Shown here: positions 1 through 7,743 of the stretch, in pieces
Layout of the letters: each line of letters starts with the position of its first letter
Position numbering within the stretch: the first letter of the stretch is position 1
From: Pedobacter sp. ASV12
Lineage (GTDB): Bacteria; Bacteroidota; Bacteroidia; Sphingobacteriales; Sphingobacteriaceae
NCBI RefSeq assembly: GCF_016429155.1
Contig: NZ_JAELUC010000034.1
Span: 1-39,468, forward strand
DNA: 39,468 bases
Direction of reading: 5' to 3'
Notes under the pieces: model-generated
Databases searched by the model: none
What the model saw: the letters and a program-made list of their open reading frames with translations, nothing else
What the model was told of the DNA's origin: nothing
Program-made: the position numbers and the translations under genes

Positions 1-76
<76 letters not shown>

Positions 77-78
77 AT

Positions 79-2598
79 GTAGCGGCTATCGACAAAACCG
101 AGAACAGGGAATCGTTCCGCCAGTTGATGGTTGATATAGGGGTGGGCGTTGCCCCATCAAAAATTGCCAATTCCTTCTTGGAAGGAAAAGAGGCAGCCCA
201 ACAAATCGGCTTTCCCTTGGTAATTCGCCCTTCGTATACCTTGGGTGGTTCTGGTGGCGGTTTTGTACACAAAAAAGAAGACTTTGATGCGGCCCTTAAA
301 CGTGGCCTGGAAGCCTCGCCAACGCACGAAGTATTGGTAGAAAAAGCGGTTTTGGGTTGGAAAGAATACGAATTGGAGTTGTTGAGGGATGGAAATGACA
401 ACGTGATCATCATCTGCTCTATCGAAAACTTCGACCCGATGGGCATCCACACCGGCGACTCGATTACCGTAGCTCCGGCCATGACCTTGTCTGACCGTTG
501 CTACCAGGAAATGCGTAACCAAGCCATTAAAATGATGCGTGCCATCGGCAACTTTGCCGGAGGCTGTAACGTACAGTTCTCGGTCAATCCTGAAAACGAC
601 GACATCATTGCCATCGAAATCAACCCGCGCGTGTCGCGCTCGTCGGCCTTGGCCAGTAAGGCAACCGGTTATCCAATTGCAAAAATCGCGGCCAAATTAG
701 CCATCGGTTATAACCTGGATGAAATCGACAACCAGATTACCAAAACCACTTCGGCTTATTTTGAGCCAACGCTTGATTATGTGATCGTAAAAATCCCTCG
801 CTGGAACTTCGATAAATTCAAAGGTGCCAATCCTGAATTGGGCTTGCAAATGAAAGCTGTGGGCGAGGTGATGGCCATCGGTCGTAACTTTATCGAGGCT
901 TTGCAAAAAGCCTGTCAGAGCTTAGAGATTGGTCGTGCGGGATTAGGTGCCGACGGTCGCCAAAAAAGAAATATCGAAGAAATCATGCATGGCTTGGAGC
1001 ATCCAAGCTGGAACCGCTTGTTCCTGATCAAAGATGCGATGAGCATGGGCGTTCCGTTGGAATCGATCCGTAAGGTAACCAAAATCGACAAATGGTTCCT
1101 GATCCAAATTCAGGAGCTGGTTAATCTGGAAGTTGAGCTTAAACGCTACTCTTTGAACAACATTCCTAAAGATTTCTTCTTCAACTTAAAGCAAAAAGGC
1201 TTCTCTGATTTGCAGATTGCCTACGTGTTGGGCAATGTAACCGAAGACGAGGTGTATAACCGCCGCAAGGAATTGGGCATTAGAAGGGTTTACAAAATGG
1301 TAGATACCTGCGCAGCAGAATTCGCGGCGCAAACCCCATACTTCTATTCGACTTTCGAAGAGGCGCCAATCCAGATTTCTCTGGTTGGCAACGAAATCCT
1401 GTCGAACGGCGATGAATTGGGCACCAACGAATCAATACCTTCCGACCGCAAAAAAGTAATTGTACTGGGTTCTGGGCCTAACCGTATCGGTCAAGGTATC
1501 GAATTCGACTATTCTTGTGTACACGGCTTATTGGCTGCTAAAGAAACAGGCTTCGAAGCCATCATGATCAACTGTAACCCCGAAACGGTATCAACCGATT
1601 TTAACATGGCCGATAAGCTTTATTTTGAGCCGGTGTTCTGGGAGCATGTACGCGAAATCATCGAACTGGAAAACCCTATTGGCGTAATTGTACAGTTGGG
1701 TGGCCAAACAGCGCTTAAAATGGCCGAGAAGCTGTACGAAAACAATATCAAAATCATCGGTACGGCTTATAGCGATATGGACGTGGCCGAAGATCGTGGC
1801 CGTTTCTCAGACTTGTTAAAAGAACTTGATATTCCCTATCCAAAATATGGTGTAGCCGAAAATGCCGAGGAAGCCATTAAAGTGGCTAATGAGGTTGGCT
1901 ATCCGGTGTTGGTACGCCCGAGCTACGTATTGGGTGGCCAGGGTATGAGCATCGTCATTAATGATGAAGATTTGGAAAAAGCCGTAGTAAAACTGCTGGG
2001 CGATTTGCCGGGTAACCGCGTATTGATCGACCACTTCCTAGACCGAGCCGAAGAAACCGAATCAGATTCGATCTGCGATGGCGTAGACGTACATATTGTA
2101 GGTTTGATGGAGCACATTGAGCCTGCCGGTATCCACTCGGGCGACTCGAGTGCGGTATTGCCGCCGTTCAGCTTGTCTGACAAGGTAATTGCCGATATGG
2201 AAGCCTACTCGAAGAAAATTGCCAAAGCCTTGAACGTTATCGGTTTGCTCAACATCCAGTTTGCGGTAAAAGACGATAAGGTTTATGTAATCGAAGCCAA
2301 CCCAAGGGCATCGAGAACGGTTCCTTTCATTGCCAAGGCCTACGATGTGCCTTACATCAATATCGCCGCAAGGATCATGTTGGGTGTAAACAAACTGAAA
2401 GACTTCAATATTGTGCGCAAGCTGGAAGGCTATGCCATCAAAGAACCGGTATTCTCTTTCGAGAAATTCCCTGAGGTAACCAAGGAGCTTGGTCCAGAAA
2501 TGAAATCGACTGGCGAAGCTATCCGTTTCATCAAAGACCTGGAAGATCCTTATTTCCGCAAGCTTTACAAAGACAAGTCGATGTACCTGTCTAAATAG
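79..2598 (+). CDS. carB: Carbamoyl-phosphate synthase large subunit (5' truncated)
   Basis: CarB makes carbamoyl phosphate from bicarbonate, glutamine-derived ammonia and two ATP, for pyrimidine and arginine synthesis in the cytoplasm. The reading frame is open from the adapter junction, and the residues before the first available start (AIDKTENRESFRQLM) match the family, so the true N-terminus, roughly 100 residues, lies off the contig. About 840 residues remain. They hold the first ATP-grasp half (PSYTLGGSGGG, NPRVSRSSALASKATGYP), the helical oligomerisation region, and the second ATP-grasp half (PSYVLGGQGMS, EANPRASRTVPF). The protein ends soon after PEMKSTGEAIRF. E. coli CarB carries a further MGS-like allosteric domain of about 135 residues there, and it is absent here without any sign of a frameshift. 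Such short CarB proteins appear usual in Bacteroidota. A strong terminator follows. Confidence 0.97.
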   Translation, partial: VAAIDKTENRESFRQLMVDIGVGVAPSKIANSFLEGKEAAQQIGFPLVIRPSYTLGGSGGGFVHKKEDFDAALKRGLEASPTHEVLVEKAVLGWKEYELELLRDGNDNVIIICSIENFDPMGIHTGDSITVAPAMTLSDRCYQEMRNQAIKMMRAIGNFAGGCNVQFSVNPENDDIIAIEINPRVSRSSALASKATGYPIAKIAAKLAIGYNLDEIDNQITKTTSAYFEPTLDYVIVKIPRWNFDKFKGANPELGLQMKAVGEVMAIGRNFIEALQKACQSLEIGRAGLGADGRQKRNIEEIMHGLEHPSWNRLFLIKDAMSMGVPLESIRKVTKIDKWFLIQIQELVNLEVELKRYSLNNIPKDFFFNLKQKGFSDLQIAYVLGNVTEDEVYNRRKELGIRRVYKMVDTCAAEFAAQTPYFYSTFEEAPIQISLVGNEILSNGDELGTNESIPSDRKKVIVLGSGPNRIGQGIEFDYSCVHGLLAAKETGFEAIMINCNPETVSTDFNMADKLYFEPVFWEHVREIIELENPIGVIVQLGGQTALKMAEKLYENNIKIIGTAYSDMDVAEDRGRFSDLLKELDIPYPKYGVAENAEEAIKVANEVGYPVLVRPSYVLGGQGMSIVINDEDLEKAVVKLLGDLPGNRVLIDHFLDRAEETESDSICDGVDVHIVGLMEHIEPAGIHSGDSSAVLPPFSLSDKVIADMEAYSKKIAKALNVIGLLNIQFAVKDDKVYVIEANPRASRTVPFIAKAYDVPYINIAARIMLGVNKLKDFNIVRKLEGYAIKEPVFSFEKFPEVTKELGPEMKSTGEAIRFIKDLEDPYFRKLYKDKSMYLSK

Positions 2599-2626
2599 GC
2601 TAAAGGAGAAAGACTAATGCATAAAC

Positions 2627-2660
2627 AAAAAATCCCTTAACAAATGTTGAGGGATTTTTT
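2627..2660. terminator. Intrinsic terminator after carB
   Basis: An 11-bp stem, AAAAAATCCCT (2627-2637) with AGGGATTTTTT (2650-2660), stands 29 bases after the carB stop. The stem is A/T-flanked on both sides, so it could also stop transcripts of the minus-strand DUF3137 gene. Confidence 0.9.
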
Positions 2661-2764
2661 GTTGAAGGATATTTCGCCTATTTGAGTCCAATTTTTATCG
2701 GGGAAAGCAATCTTTATTGAACATAGATCGCTTCATCACTGTGCCGCTTTTAAGGATACTTTAA

Positions 2765-3721
2765 TTACTGTTTCGTCCAAATTCGGGTATTCAGATCTAA
2801 CTCTTGTACAATGGCGTACATAAAATGGAGTACCGAAAGATCTTCGTTGAGTGCATCGGCATTGAGCAGGCTTTTGAAAAGCGGCGCTTCAAAGTAATTT
2901 TTGGCCAGTGGAAAAGCGATGTACATATTCGAATTGACAAACGATACCGAAATGGCATAGGCGGCGCGCTGGTTTAATTCGCAGAGACGATCCATGAGGG
3001 CAGGTGTAAGGATATATCTGGCCTCGATCTGATCGGTACTGTAAGTGACAAAATTCTTGTTAAAGGCCTCGTTTTCCAGCTCAACGATGTTTTTATCGCC
3101 AAAGGAGTAGATGTTTTTAGCAAACCAGGCACCAATGCTGCTCCCGAAATCCTTCGGCCTAATAGCCGTAACGCCGTTAAAGTTTTTGTTGAAATCGGCT
3201 ACGAATACAATACCTTTTAAAATATCGTGCCAATGCTCCTGCCGGCCATTCTTCCCTTGGGTTTCGGTTTTGTACTCGGCATGCACCTCGGCAAAATAAA
3301 TGCTGGTGTTGCCTATTTTTCCGCTAATCAAATCTTCGGTACTGTAGCGGTCGGGATCAGTTGTAAAGAGCTGCGATTGCCTAAATTCGCCCTCGACAAT
3401 ACCTCTGTCGGGCTGTATCGTTAGGCTTTGGTCTACATTGCTAAGCAATGCGCCCACAACATCCATTTTAAAACGGTTTTTGTAGTCGGTAGCGGCATCG
3501 CTGATGCGGAAGAGGATAACGCCTCCAAAAATAATGGCCGCCAAGCCGGTAACCATGCCCGCCACCAAAAGGCCCATCACGGCCAGTGCCACAATCAGTA
3601 CAATGCCCAATATAATGGCGCCGTAGCCTTGTGTATTGGCCGATAAAACTTTTTTACGCTCAACTTCTAACTCGGCTAACACGCTTTGTAGCTTGCCGTT
3701 TTGCGTATAATTGACATCCAT
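2765..3721 (-). CDS. DUF3137 family membrane protein
   Basis: This 318-residue protein has a short soluble N-terminus, two adjacent hydrophobic segments at about residues 32-73 that make a membrane hairpin, and a long soluble domain of the DUF3137 type. The family has no settled biochemical role. Its start codon shares one base with the stop of the upstream lemA (TAATG), so the two are translationally coupled. LemA next to DUF3137 is a recurrent pair in bacteria and suggests a shared membrane function. Identification rests on the N-terminal membrane hairpin, the fold pattern and the LemA neighbour. Confidence 0.8.
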   Translation of the reverse strand: MDVNYTQNGKLQSVLAELEVERKKVLSANTQGYGAIILGIVLIVALAVMGLLVAGMVTGLAAIIFGGVILFRISDAATDYKNRFKMDVVGALLSNVDQSLTIQPDRGIVEGEFRQSQLFTTDPDRYSTEDLISGKIGNTSIYFAEVHAEYKTETQGKNGRQEHWHDILKGIVFVADFNKNFNGVTAIRPKDFGSSIGAWFAKNIYSFGDKNIVELENEAFNKNFVTYSTDQIEARYILTPALMDRLCELNQRAAYAISVSFVNSNMYIAFPLAKNYFEAPLFKSLLNADALNEDLSVLHFMYAIVQELDLNTRIWTKQ

Positions 3722-4278
3722 TAGTTATTGAAAAGCTCTTTTGCGCTGATATTTTTGCGTTCTTCTTCGGTAGCAGCCAAAACCTGCATAGGCTGATAGC
3801 CCAACATACCGGCAAACATGTTGCCTGGAAACATCATAACGGCGTTATTGTAAGAGGTTACACTGGCATTGTAGTTTCTTCTGGCGGCGGCAATCTGCTC
3901 TTCGCTTTCGGTCCAGGTGCTTTGCAGGTTCAGGAAATTGGTGTTGGCTTTTAGATCTGGATAATTTTCTACGCTTACCATCAGGCCTTTTACGGCTGCG
4001 CCCAATTGCTGGTCTATGGCTAGTTTATCGCCTTCGGTAACATGGTTGCCCATGGCCTTGCCGCGCAGTTCGGTAATTTTGGTCAAGGTGTCGCCTTCGT
4101 ATTGAGTGTATTGTTTTACTACTTCAACCAAGTTGGGAATGAGGTCGAAACGTTTTTTCACCATTACGTCAATGGCCGAAAAGGCATTGGCAACCTGGTT
4201 CTTTTTGCTGATGAGCGAGTTGTAAATTCCGATGCCGAAGATGAGCACCAAGACGGCAATAATAGCTACAATAATCAT
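3721..4278 (-). CDS. lemA: LemA family membrane protein
   Basis: The 185-residue protein has one N-terminal transmembrane segment (about residues 1-20) followed by the conserved LemA helical domain, recognisable from KNQVANAFSAIDVMVKKRFD and LIPNLVEVVKQY. LemA proteins are membrane-anchored four-helix bundles of unclear function. Length and architecture are normal for the family. It is first in a two-gene operon with the DUF3137 gene, which it overlaps by one base. No clear consensus promoter was found upstream; the nearest candidate is a TATATTTA. Confidence 0.92.
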   Translation of the reverse strand: MIIVAIIAVLVLIFGIGIYNSLISKKNQVANAFSAIDVMVKKRFDLIPNLVEVVKQYTQYEGDTLTKITELRGKAMGNHVTEGDKLAIDQQLGAAVKGLMVSVENYPDLKANTNFLNLQSTWTESEEQIAAARRNYNASVTSYNNAVMMFPGNMFAGMLGYQPMQVLAATEEERKNISAKELFNN

Positions 4279-4343
4279 ATTTAAATTTGTTGGTTAGGAT
4301 AAATATAGAAATTTTAGCCTTTTGTACAGCTATTATAAAAAAA

Positions 4344-4371
4344 GAACCCCGCTCCGGAGAGAGCAGGGTTC
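4344..4371 (-). terminator. Terminator for the DUF4920 gene
   Basis: GAACCCCGCTC (4344-4354) pairs with GAGCAGGGTTC (4361-4371) with one C/A mismatch and a six-base loop. Read on the minus strand it is followed by seven T, 35 bases past the stop of the DUF4920 gene. Confidence 0.88.
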
Positions 4372-4405
4372 AACCAATCAATATTAAAAAGGAGAACCTT
4401 TCTAA

Positions 4406-4867
4406 TTAGTTCAAAATTACGACTCCTTTTGCTTCAAACACAATTTCTTTTTTAGGTTGTGTAATTTTTGCTATTTCTTCAGCCGATTTCTTCTCATCTT
4501 CGGCAATGTGTTTCAAGTCTTCGACAGAAGTAGTCTTTCTTTCCGCAAAACCATCGATCACTACTTTTTTGCCTGCAATATCCTTTGGCATAAAGAAAGC
4601 ATAGTCTTTGAAGTTAACGTACATGGTCTCGCCATTTGGCATTTTTAGATTCATAAAGCAGCCTTTTTTCTTGCATACGCTTACAACCTCGCCAATCACC
4701 TTCATGTCGGCCTTGGTTTTATCGCCTAATTTCGTGTTGATCTCTGCAGTGGTAATTGTGTTTCCTTTTTTAACGCCATCGCCAAACGACTGGCCTTCGT
4801 AGGCATCTTGTGCAAAGGCAAATGTAGCAAACAGGCATAATGCCAAGCTTAAAACTAATTTTTTCAT
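4406..4867 (-). CDS. Secreted DUF4920 domain protein
   Basis: The start is taken at 4867, giving 153 residues that begin with a clear Sec signal peptide (MKKLVLSLALCLFATFAFAQ, cleavage after about residue 19-20). The open frame continues 55 codons upstream, but that extension would bury the signal peptide and lies in a probable 5' leader. The mature part has the DUF4920 pattern, with VIGEVVSVCKKKGCFM and MYVNFKDYAFFMP, probably a small beta-barrel (OB-like) periplasmic domain. The two cysteines in VCKKKGC could form a disulfide or bind metal; this is inference. No function is established. It is a single-gene unit with its own promoter and terminator. Confidence 0.85.
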   Translation of the reverse strand: MKKLVLSLALCLFATFAFAQDAYEGQSFGDGVKKGNTITTAEINTKLGDKTKADMKVIGEVVSVCKKKGCFMNLKMPNGETMYVNFKDYAFFMPKDIAGKKVVIDGFAERKTTSVEDLKHIAEDEKKSAEEIAKITQPKKEIVFEAKGVVILN

Positions 4868-4992
4868 CTGTTTTATAATTTTGTTTTTAGTGGTGGATGA
4901 AGTCATCAAGGTTTGGTTATTCATGCCCTTAGGGCTGCAAAGCCATGATGGTTCATTGGTTATTCGTCTTTGGTATAAACTCTTATCTTCCA

Positions 4993-5000
4993 CAAAAATA
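4993..5000 (-). promoter_or_regulatory. Probable -7 element for the DUF4920 gene
   Basis: The minus strand reads TATTTTTG, a perfect match to the Bacteroidota -7 consensus TAnnTTTG. A TTG-like triplet (ATG at 5021-5023) lies 20 bases upstream. Transcription would begin near 4985 and leave a leader of about 115 bases before the 4867 start. Confidence 0.5.
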
Positions 5001-5050
5001 TTTAAAATCTTTATAAATGGCATAAGGTGCAAAGGGAAATTTTAAAACAT

Positions 5051-5083
5051 AAAAAAAACCCCACTGCTCTTAGCAGTGAGGTT
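5051..5083 (-). terminator. Strong minus-strand terminator downstream of radA
   Basis: AACCCCACTGCT (5057-5068) pairs with AGCAGTGAGGTT (5072-5083), one mismatch, three-base loop. Read on the minus strand it ends in eight T. It is 266 bases past the radA stop, which is unusually far, and only about 25 bases past the stop of a possible 22-codon ORF. Confidence 0.88.
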
Positions 5084-5109
5084 AATCATCCCTATTGTTG
5101 TTTTACCCA

Positions 5110-5178
5110 TTACTGGATAAGAACGATAAGAGTAATACAACAAGCTATCCAATTTTGATGTTTTTTATTGAATAGCAT
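5110..5178 (-). CDS. Possible 22-residue hydrophobic peptide
   Basis: An ATG-initiated ORF on the minus strand begins MLFNKKHQNW and continues IACCITLIVLIQ: a basic, polar N-terminus followed by a hydrophobic stretch long enough to sit in a membrane. It ends 25 bases before a strong terminator that otherwise lacks a close partner gene. I do not recognise the sequence. It could be a real small membrane peptide, part of a small RNA, or chance. A weak promoter-like pattern (AAAGTTTG on the minus strand at 5227-5234) lies upstream. Confidence 0.25.
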   Translation of the reverse strand: MLFNKKHQNWIACCITLIVLIQ

Positions 5179-5247
5179 TTAATCTATTGATTACCAGTAT
5201 TTTAAATTGTTTTATTTTTGGCGTGCCAAACTTTTTTTATACTCGGT

Positions 5248-5296
5248 GTGTAGAGAAAAATGCCAGTTTGCCACAAAAGTGTAGAGAAAAATGCCA
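5248..5296. repeat. Two 18-bp direct repeats, possible IS end remnant
   Basis: GTGTAGAGAAAAATGCCA occurs at 5248-5265 and exactly again at 5279-5296, separated by 13 bases. On the minus strand each copy reads TGGCATTTTTCTCTACAC. Multiple roughly 20-bp repeats starting with TG are typical of IS21-family termini, but no transposase is present. The rest of the gap between the 5083 terminator and radA (ending at 5349) is AT-rich, with nothing else I recognise except the possible small peptide. Confidence 0.55.
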
Positions 5297-5348
5297 CCCC
5301 AGTAGCAAAACTTGGGGAGTTTTTAAGCTCTGCAATGGTGGTGTGGGC

Positions 5349-6725
5349 TTAGCCAAAGAGCAAGGCAAACACCTCTTCAATCTTGCTTACGGTAATGAGC
5401 TGGATCTTGAATTTAGCTCGGTCAACCCCTTTCAGGTTATAATTCGAAACAACTATTTTTTCGAAGCCTAGCTTCTCGGCCTCGGCTATACGTTGCTCGA
5501 TACGGTTAACGGCCCTGATTTCGCCCGATAAGCCTACTTCGGCCGCAAAGCATATTTTAGACGAAATGGAAATATCCTCATGCGAAGAAATAATAGCGGC
5601 CATGATGGCCAAATCGATGGCGGGATCTTCAACTTTGATGCCCCCGGCAATATTGAGGAAAACATCTTTAACCCCCAGCCTAAAGCCACATTTTTTTTCG
5701 AGTACCGCCAGCAGCATGTTCATGCGCCTGATATCGAAGCCCGTGGCCGAACGTTGTGGCGTTCCGTAAGCCGAAATGCTGACCAAAGCCTGTGTTTCGA
5801 TAAGCATGGGCCTGGCACCTTCCAAGGTAGCACCGATGGTAATGCCACTTAACTCCTCATCGCGTTGCGAGAGCAAAATTTCCGAGGGGTTAGACACTTC
5901 TCTTAATCCATTGCCCTGCATGGCATAAATACCCAATTCGGCAGTGGCACCAAAGCGGTTTTTAATGGAGCGGAGAATACGGTAAATATGGTGCCTATCG
6001 CCCTCAAACTGCAGCACGGTATCAACCATGTGTTCCAAAATTTTCGGACCGGCAATGGCACCGTCTTTGGTAATATGGCCAATCAGAAAAACAGGAGTGG
6101 CGGTTTCCTTGGCAAAACGCAACAGTTCGGCCGTACACTCGCGGACCTGCGAAACGCTGCCTGGTGTTGATTCGATGTGTGCCGAATGCAGGGTCTGGAT
6201 CGAATCGACAATAACGATTTCGGGTTCCAGCTGTTCAATCTGCTTAAAAATATTTTGGGTAGCCGTTTCGGTCAAAATATAACAATCGGCTTTAGGGCTA
6301 TTGGTAATGCGTTCGGCACGCATTTTAATCTGCTGTTCGCTTTCTTCGCCGGAAATATACAGAATTCTTTTGTTGGGCATGTTGAGCGCCAGTTGCAGCA
6401 TTAGGGTCGATTTGCCAATGCCGGGTTCGCCGCCAATGAGGATTACGGAGCCAGCTACCAGTCCGCCGCCCAGCACGCGGTCTAATTCTGCATCGCTGGT
6501 CAGGGTTCTTTCTTCAGTAGTGGCTTCGATCTGCTCAACTTTGCTGGGCTTGTTGAGGCGCTGGGTACCGCTGGACGATTTCCAGGTGGGCACATGTAGA
6601 GCGCCCTTGTCGATAACCTCTTCTACAAAGGTATTCCATTGGTTGCAGGATGGACACTTGCCCAACCATTTTGGCGATTCGTAGCCGCAACTCTGACAAA
6701 AATATGCTGATTTCGTTTTAGCCAA
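5349..6725 (-). CDS. radA: DNA repair protein RadA (Sms)
   Basis: RadA is a RecA-like ATPase that drives branch migration of recombination intermediates. All expected parts are present in 458 residues: a C4 zinc finger (C10, C13, C24, C27), the Walker A GGEPGIGKST at residues 98-107, a Walker B aspartate in VIVDSIQT near 174, the RadA signature KNRFG at 255-259, and a Lon-protease-like C-terminal domain. Length is standard. It appears monocistronic. Its downstream side carries only a weak hairpin (CCCCAAG/CTGGGG on the minus strand near 5297-5317) before the IS-like repeats. Confidence 0.97.
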   Translation of the reverse strand: MAKTKSAYFCQSCGYESPKWLGKCPSCNQWNTFVEEVIDKGALHVPTWKSSSGTQRLNKPSKVEQIEATTEERTLTSDAELDRVLGGGLVAGSVILIGGEPGIGKSTLMLQLALNMPNKRILYISGEESEQQIKMRAERITNSPKADCYILTETATQNIFKQIEQLEPEIVIVDSIQTLHSAHIESTPGSVSQVRECTAELLRFAKETATPVFLIGHITKDGAIAGPKILEHMVDTVLQFEGDRHHIYRILRSIKNRFGATAELGIYAMQGNGLREVSNPSEILLSQRDEELSGITIGATLEGARPMLIETQALVSISAYGTPQRSATGFDIRRMNMLLAVLEKKCGFRLGVKDVFLNIAGGIKVEDPAIDLAIMAAIISSHEDISISSKICFAAEVGLSGEIRAVNRIEQRIAEAEKLGFEKIVVSNYNLKGVDRAKFKIQLITVSKIEEVFALLFG

Positions 6726-6999
6726 GGGATTTTAGGTGTTAGATTGACGATTTTAGATTTTTTATCCAGCTAATTTAGCTAAAATATTTAGCAAAATAAA
6801 TTTTTTTGTACAGTCGAACACTTAAGAGCCTAATCCAAGCCACTATCGCGCAATCTGCGATTAAAACGGTAATTAACAAGGTGTTTTTACCCGAGTGCTG
6901 AAAAAGGTCTGAGTTAACTTTAGGTGTTGATCGTGAATAGCGACAACCAGCGGCGCCGAAAACTGCATATTGGAAGAGTAGGCAACAACATTAATCACT

Positions 7000-7404
7000 A
7001 TGGGATACGGACCAGACAACAATCTCCAAATCGATTGGGGAAAAACAATTCAATTGAAAGTGCCGAGATATGCACAGGTAAAACTTGCTTTTTCTTCGGA
7101 AGCGGCCTGGGAAAATGCCATATGCATCTATGATTCGGCATATAGCAAGGTTTTCGAAAAAGGGAACCAGGCCGGGAGGAATTTGAACCCTGAAGTTTAT
7201 GGACGAAACAGGGTAGAAGAACGAATGATTTTTATCACAGGCTGGCACAAGAACGGGCCTGCCGACGGAGGAAAGCCCTGGTATCAATCGCCATGCAGGT
7301 ATTCTCCTCATGCAGGCGATAATTTTGGCAGCGGGGTAATCGGTTTCGAAGATGCAGGCGATGGCGACTACAACGATATCATGGTATCTTATGTATTCGA
7401 ATAA
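7000..7404 (+). CDS. Unrecognised acidic protein with DUF4114-like ending
   Basis: I do not recognise this 134-residue protein as a named family. It has no signal peptide or membrane segment and is rich in aromatic residues, Gly, Asn and Asp. Its last 20 residues, GFEDAGDGDYND (115-126) then IMVSYVF, resemble the FED-x-GD-x-D-x-ND motif that ends DUF4114-type calcium-binding beta-sandwich domains. Calcium binding is therefore a guess from motif similarity. The start follows an in-frame TAG at 6979. The preceding 274-base gap shows only a weak -7-like TAACTTTA at 6915-6922. A double-glycine peptide gene follows 94 bases downstream with no terminator between, so the two may be cotranscribed. 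Confidence 0.6.
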   Translation: MGYGPDNNLQIDWGKTIQLKVPRYAQVKLAFSSEAAWENAICIYDSAYSKVFEKGNQAGRNLNPEVYGRNRVEERMIFITGWHKNGPADGGKPWYQSPCRYSPHAGDNFGSGVIGFEDAGDGDYNDIMVSYVFE

Positions 7405-7498
7405 AAGACAATAGTGGCAGGTATTTTGGTATTTGACTTTGTACCCAATATTTATTAACTTAAAGTTAATTAAACAACCTAACCAAAACTTAAAAATT

Positions 7499-7666
7499 AT
7501 GAACAAAGAAAACCTGCTCAGCAAAGCTGAAATGAAAAAAGTAATGGGTGGCGACGGCCCGCCTCCGGAGTCTTGCCTTGGTAAGCCCGAATGCAAGGAT
7601 TGTTGCAGATACACGGCTAATGTAGGCCGTTGCGAAATGCTATGCGACATGCACCAGACAACTTAG
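7499..7666 (+). CDS. Double-glycine leader, six-cysteine peptide precursor
   Basis: This 55-residue ORF begins MNKENLLSKAEMKKVMGG, the leader form of Bacteroidota ribosomal natural-product and bacteriocin precursors cleaved after Gly-Gly by peptidase-containing ABC exporters. The remaining 37-residue core starts DGPPPES and holds six cysteines (CLGKPEC, DCC, RC and LC), suggesting disulfides or thioether crosslinks. The ATG at 7499 is chosen because it starts the leader directly; an in-frame extension to 7433 would add 22 unrelated residues. No modification enzyme, peptidase or exporter lies nearby, so maturation would depend on genes elsewhere. A strong terminator follows. Product and activity are unknown. 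Confidence 0.75.
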   Translation: MNKENLLSKAEMKKVMGGDGPPPESCLGKPECKDCCRYTANVGRCEMLCDMHQTT

Positions 7667-7689
7667 CTTATTCAAGATCCAATCATTAA

Positions 7690-7724
7690 AAAAGCCTGGC
7701 TTCTTTTACAGAAACCAGGCTTTT
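7690..7724. terminator. Bidirectional terminator between peptide gene and rng
   Basis: AAAAGCCTGG (7690-7699) pairs with CCAGGCTTTT (7715-7724), extended by TTC/GAA inside. It has A/T tracts on both sides and lies between convergent genes, so it can serve both. Confidence 0.9.
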
Positions 7725-7743
7725 AAATGTTTTGAATGGCCGG

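Noticed and set aside
3111..3646. Three plus-strand ORFs of 62-72 codons opposite the DUF3137 gene
   Set aside because: Shadows of a well-supported coding frame, with no promoter or family match.
5187..5471. Plus-strand ORF of 94 codons running from the IS-like repeats into radA
   Set aside because: Its second half is antisense to radA and its first half crosses the direct repeats; no family resemblance.
6726..6999. RNA gene or promoter in the gap between radA and the acidic protein gene
   Set aside because: No tRNA-like fold, no perfect TAnnTTTG on either strand; only a one-mismatch TAACTTTA at 6915-6922.
6991..7650. Minus-strand ORF of 219 codons opposite the accessory pocket
   Set aside because: Antisense to two plus-strand genes, one with a clear leader motif; no recognisable domain.
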